Assembly (NCBI RefSeq): GCF_016481275.1
Contig: NZ_JAEMNW010000001.1
Location: forward strand, 1,417,531 to 1,481,530
From: Antrihabitans auranticaus
GTDB lineage: Bacteria > Actinomycetota > Actinomycetes > Mycobacteriales > Mycobacteriaceae
Direction of reading: 5' to 3'
Length of the DNA: 64,000 nt
The notes under the pieces were generated by a model. It was not told the origin of the DNA, searched no databases, and saw nothing but the letters and a program-made list of their open reading frames with translations. The translations under genes and the position numbers were made by a program. The stretch's first letter is position 1. The number at the start of each line of letters is the position of its first letter. Below, in pieces: positions 60,941-64,000 of the stretch.

Positions 60941-61891
60941 GTGTCGAATACTGCTGGGCGTTTGCTCCGGTTGCTGTCGTTGTTGCAGACTTCGCGCGCA
61001 TGGAGCGGAGGCGAGCTCGCCGCGCGTCTCGACGTCGATGTGCGTACGGTGCGTCGCGATATCGAGAAGCTGCGTGATCTGGGCTATCCGGTCGACGCAG
61101 TGCCCGGGGTCGCGGGATACCGGCTCGGCGCCGGTGCCCAACTTCCTCCGCTGCTGCTCGACGACGACGAGGCCATCGCGGTCGCCTTAGGCCTGAGCGT
61201 TGCCGCGGCCGGCACGATCACCGGCATCGAAGAGAGCTCCCGCCGCGCTCTGGGCAAGCTCGAACAGGTCTTGCCCTCCCGCCTGCGCCATCGCCTCACC
61301 ACCGTGCACGGGGCCACGGTCACCCTGCCGGCCGGGACAACCCCGGCCGATCCTGCCGTCGTGACCGCGATCGCGACCGCTGTTCGAGATCGACTTCGCT
61401 TGCGGTTCGACTACACCACCCACGACGGGATCGTCGGCCGCCGCGAAACCGACCCACATAAGCTCGTGCACACCGGCCGACACTGGTATCTGCTCGGCTG
61501 GGACACCGACCGTGACGCCTGGCGGACCTACCGCGTCGATCGGCTGGTCCCCCGCATTCCCACCGGTCCCCGGTTCACTGCCCGCGAGGCCCCCGACGTC
61601 GACACCGCCGGGCGTGTCGCCCACGGCATCACCACCGCGCCCTACCGCTACCGCGCTCGGGTGCTGCTCTACGCCACGAGCACCCAAGCGGCGGAACGGA
61701 TCTCACCGACCAGCGGCATACTGGAGACGGTCGACGAGCGGACCTGCGTCTTGGTGACCGGCGCACACGACCTCGCCGAGCTCGCCGCCCACATCGTCTT
61801 GCTCGGCATCCCTTTCCGGGTTCTGGAACCTCCGACCTTGGTCGAGCACCTCACCGCGCTCGCCGAGCGGATCACCGCTGCGCTCGGCTGA
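60941..61891 (+). CDS. WYL-domain transcriptional regulator (YafY type)
   Basis: A 316-aa regulator. The N-terminal HTH_11 (GRLLRLLSLLQTSRAWSGGE, then LDVDVRTVRRDIEKL) is followed by a WYL domain with YLLGWDTDRDAWRTYRVDRL and a WCX-like C-terminus. GTG at 60941. Such proteins sense ligands or nucleic acids and often control adjacent genes. Its own promoter and that of the epoxide hydrolase share a 19-bp site. Its stop is 7 bp from the convergent SDR end. Confidence 0.92.
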   Translation: MSNTAGRLLRLLSLLQTSRAWSGGELAARLDVDVRTVRRDIEKLRDLGYPVDAVPGVAGYRLGAGAQLPPLLLDDDEAIAVALGLSVAAAGTITGIEESSRRALGKLEQVLPSRLRHRLTTVHGATVTLPAGTTPADPAVVTAIATAVRDRLRLRFDYTTHDGIVGRRETDPHKLVHTGRHWYLLGWDTDRDAWRTYRVDRLVPRIPTGPRFTAREAPDVDTAGRVAHGITTAPYRYRARVLLYATSTQAAERISPTSGILETVDERTCVLVTGAHDLAELAAHIVLLGIPFRVLEPPTLVEHLTALAERITAALG

Positions 61892-61897
61892 GTTCCA

Positions 61898-62587
61898 CTA
61901 CCAGGGCACAACTCCGTCGCGGTCGAAGAACTGACCGGTGGGACCGTCGGTGTCGATCAGGGCAGCTGCCACGATAGGTTCGGCACCTTCGGCGACGGTC
62001 TGAGTCCCGGTGAACCCGTTCAGATCGGTGGCGGTGAACCCCGGGTCGACCACGTTGATCCGCAACTGCGGATACACCTTCGCGTACTGCACCGTCAGCA
62101 TGGATACCGCCGCCTTGGCCGCGTTGTAGGCCGGGAAGGCTACCTGTGATTCCATCCGCTGCGGGTCGGTGACCCGAGCGAAGGAACCCAGGCCGCTGCC
62201 CACGTTGACCACCACACCGCGACCGCGCGCCAGCAACGGCCCGAACGCGTGCATCGTCCGGACGATGCCGGTCACGTTGGTATCAAGGACCGCAACCATG
62301 TCCGGACCGGTGACGTCGTCACCGGAGACATCCGCAATACCGGCATTGTTGACCAGCACATCCACCCGACCGCTCTCCGCGCGCACCACTTCCGCCGCGG
62401 CCTGCACCGACACATCGTCGGTGATGTCGATCAGCACCGCCCGTGCCCCCAGTTCGGTCGCCGCGCGATCGGCATTGTCGCGACTGCGCGCACCGATCCA
62501 TACCGTGTGCCCGGCTGTAATCAGTTGCCGGGCTGTTTCGTAGCCGAGTCCTTTGTTGGCGCCGGTTATGACTGTGATCGTGCTCAT
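61898..62587 (-). CDS. Short-chain dehydrogenase/reductase (carbonyl-reductase-like)
   Basis: A 229-aa SDR: TGANKGLG near residue 8, NNAGI, NVGSGLGS for the Ser strand and YNAAKAAVSML for Tyr-Lys, ending early without the FabG C-terminal motif. The TGANKGLG and short length match the carbonyl-reductase-like group that uses NADPH. It follows the epoxide hydrolase gene on the same strand by 64 bp; a GGTCAGG...CCTGACC inverted repeat lies in that gap. Confidence 0.87.
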   Translation of the reverse strand: MSTITVITGANKGLGYETARQLITAGHTVWIGARSRDNADRAATELGARAVLIDITDDVSVQAAAEVVRAESGRVDVLVNNAGIADVSGDDVTGPDMVAVLDTNVTGIVRTMHAFGPLLARGRGVVVNVGSGLGSFARVTDPQRMESQVAFPAYNAAKAAVSMLTVQYAKVYPQLRINVVDPGFTATDLNGFTGTQTVAEGAEPIVAAALIDTDGPTGQFFDRDGVVPW

Positions 62588-62651
62588 GACAACGTCTCTT
62601 TCTGGTCAGGTCACCGCCGTCCGGCAGTGCCTGACCCGGTCTCGGTAGTGG

Positions 62652-63803
62652 TCAGGATCGTTTGTCGCGGAAAAACTCTCGAAGGTCTGCGACGAGTTCG
62701 CCGGGAATTTCGAGGGCGGCAAAATGGCCGCCGTGATCGAGTTCGGTCCATCGGGTGATGTTGTGCGAGGGCGCAGAGTAGCGGCGGATGGCCCAGTCGA
62801 TCGGGGTCAGCAACACCCCCGTGGGAACCCCGGAGCTGGGCTCTGGCCCCCAGCCGCCACCGCGGACATAGGTGGCATAGGCCGAGGTCCCGGCGGTACC
62901 GGTCAGCCAGTACAACATCACGTTGGTGAGCAGGACGTCCTTGTCGATAACCTGCTCGGGCAGAGCCTCTTTCGGGCGAGTCCACTCCCAGAAGCGGTCC
63001 ATGATCCAGGCCAGTTGCCCGACCGGTGAATCAACAAGCCCGTAGGCGAGGGTTTGCGGTCGGCTGGCCTGCACCGCGAGATACCCCGGCGTGCCCGGAT
63101 TCTCCCGGAAGAACCGGTCCAACCGGTCCTGTTCGGATGCGGTGAGCTCGGCGTACTCGTCCGCCGGCGGCGGCGAGAACAGCACCGGAGCAGGCCCGGT
63201 GGTGACGTGCATACCCGTGACCCGGTCCGGCGCCGCCGCGCCGACCAACGGGCTGACCGCCGCACCGGCATCACCGCCGTGCACACCGAAGCGGTCGTAT
63301 CCCAGCCGTCGCATCAGTTCGGCCCAGGCACGCCCGGTCTTGTAGTTGTCCCACCCCTCGGCCAACGGAGTGGAGAAGCCGAACCCCGGCAGTGAGGGAA
63401 TCACCAGATCGAAGGCATCTTCCGCCGTACCGCCGTGCGCCCGCGGATCGGTCAGCGGTCCGATCACATCTGCGAACTCCACGAACGTGCACGGCCAGCC
63501 ATGAGTCAAGACCAGCGCTCGCGCGTCCGGTTCGGCAGAGCGGATATGCAGGAAATGGACTGTCTGACCGTCGATCTCGGTCACGAACTGTGGCCACTTG
63601 TTCCATTGCGCCTCGATCGCTCGCCAGTCGAAATCCGTCCGCCAGTACTCGACCAGATCCCGGATCCACCACGTCGGCGTGCCAACGTCCCAGCCGTCAC
63701 CGGCCAACGGTGCGGGCAACCGCGCCTTGTCCAGACGCCCACGCAGGTCATCGAGATCGGCCTGCGGGATTTCGATCCGGAAAGGAACAATGTCAGTGCT
63801 CAT
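62652..63803 (-). CDS. Epoxide hydrolase with EHN N-terminal domain
   Basis: A 383-aa protein. The N-terminal EHN domain (FRIEIPQADLDDLRGRLDKA; WNKWPQFVTEIDG) precedes the alpha/beta hydrolase core: LVLTHGWPCTFVEF (oxyanion), LPGFGFS, the Asp nucleophile in VHGGDAGAAV and DHGGHFAALE with the catalytic His. It opens epoxides to diols in the cytosol. Start at MSTDIV (63803). A shared 19-bp operator candidate lies 24 bp upstream. Together with the SDR and ADH it suggests an epoxide/diol/carbonyl pathway. Confidence 0.9.
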   Translation of the reverse strand: MSTDIVPFRIEIPQADLDDLRGRLDKARLPAPLAGDGWDVGTPTWWIRDLVEYWRTDFDWRAIEAQWNKWPQFVTEIDGQTVHFLHIRSAEPDARALVLTHGWPCTFVEFADVIGPLTDPRAHGGTAEDAFDLVIPSLPGFGFSTPLAEGWDNYKTGRAWAELMRRLGYDRFGVHGGDAGAAVSPLVGAAAPDRVTGMHVTTGPAPVLFSPPPADEYAELTASEQDRLDRFFRENPGTPGYLAVQASRPQTLAYGLVDSPVGQLAWIMDRFWEWTRPKEALPEQVIDKDVLLTNVMLYWLTGTAGTSAYATYVRGGGWGPEPSSGVPTGVLLTPIDWAIRRYSAPSHNITRWTELDHGGHFAALEIPGELVADLREFFRDKRS

Positions 63804-63826
63804 GAGAACCAACGTAGAGACGGACT

Positions 63827-63845
63827 AGGTCAGATTCGGCCCTAG
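63827..63845. promoter_or_regulatory. WYL-regulator operator candidate, copy 2
   Basis: AGGTCAGATTCGGCCCTAG, extended to CTAGG...CCTAG symmetry. Near-identical to the site at 60901-60919. From here to the window end (64000) no gene is seen. Confidence 0.7.
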
Positions 63846-64000
63846 GACACCGCAGTTGGGTATGTCGCGTGTCACAACAGGGCCCGCCACATCTCACCTC
63901 GCCGTGCAGCGCTGCATCCCGAAATAATCTGTCTTTCAATACCTTCAGAAACATTGAGTTGGCGCGATACGCACCGCGGGGCCCGCGGCGCCGAGTCTCG

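Overview
This GC-rich window is dense with short operons and carries many TetR, SDR, alpha/beta-hydrolase, DUF2236 and YncE-type genes. It also has an ECF42 sigma factor, an ANTAR protein, a WYL regulator and a DUF2617/DUF4247/DUF350/aminopropyltransferase set. Together these suggest an actinomycete of the Rhodococcus/Nocardia/Mycobacterium group. No rRNA or intact tRNA was found, so the genus is an inference. No integrase, transposase or CRISPR array was seen.

1-6.3 kb: a ROK repressor (cut by the window edge) faces a sugar ABC operon of lipoprotein, permease, ATPase, DTE-type epimerase, P-loop kinase and lactonase-like amidohydrolase. The layout resembles rhizobial frcBCAK. An FGGY kinase lies far away at 41.8-43.3 kb.
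6.3-18 kb: a DUF1059 protein, a D-aminoacylase-type amidohydrolase, a lactate 2-monooxygenase-like flavoenzyme, DUF2500 and DUF2804 proteins, a DGPF protein with its ECF42 sigma factor, SDRs, an MBL-fold protein, and an ABM-DHFR-SDR operon.
18-23.2 kb: an almost perfect 183-bp tandem duplication sits between convergent genes. It is followed by an amine/amino-acid module: saccharopine-dehydrogenase-like protein, APC permease, Lrp regulator and class III aminotransferase.
23.7-29 kb: two secreted YncE-like beta-propellers diverge from a Tat-exported lipoxygenase that keeps all five predicted iron ligands. Both sides carry a GTAAC-N5-GTAAC direct repeat in the same orientation relative to transcription.
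29-38.5 kb: a C45 (acyltransferase-like NTN) hydrolase with a small HTH protein behind twin palindromes; four genes coupled by xTGA overlaps, from DUF2617 to a membrane aminopropyltransferase; an MBL protein; a cytochrome P450 with an abnormal I-helix; and a K+ channel with RCK domains. The lipoxygenase and P450 together raise the possibility of an oxylipin pathway.
38.8-50.4 kb: many catabolic or detoxification genes paired with TetR regulators, plus a third propeller protein.
50.4-54 kb: a gene-poor tract with a glycine-zipper secreted protein, several tiny membrane proteins (one broken by a 17-bp tandem duplication) and a block of nested inverted repeats.
54-64 kb: a GAF-ANTAR protein, a DUF4383 membrane protein, an epoxide-hydrolase-like protein with TetR, a TetR/MFS efflux pair with twin operators, and a WYL-centred cluster of ADH, SDR and epoxide hydrolase with two near-identical operator candidates.
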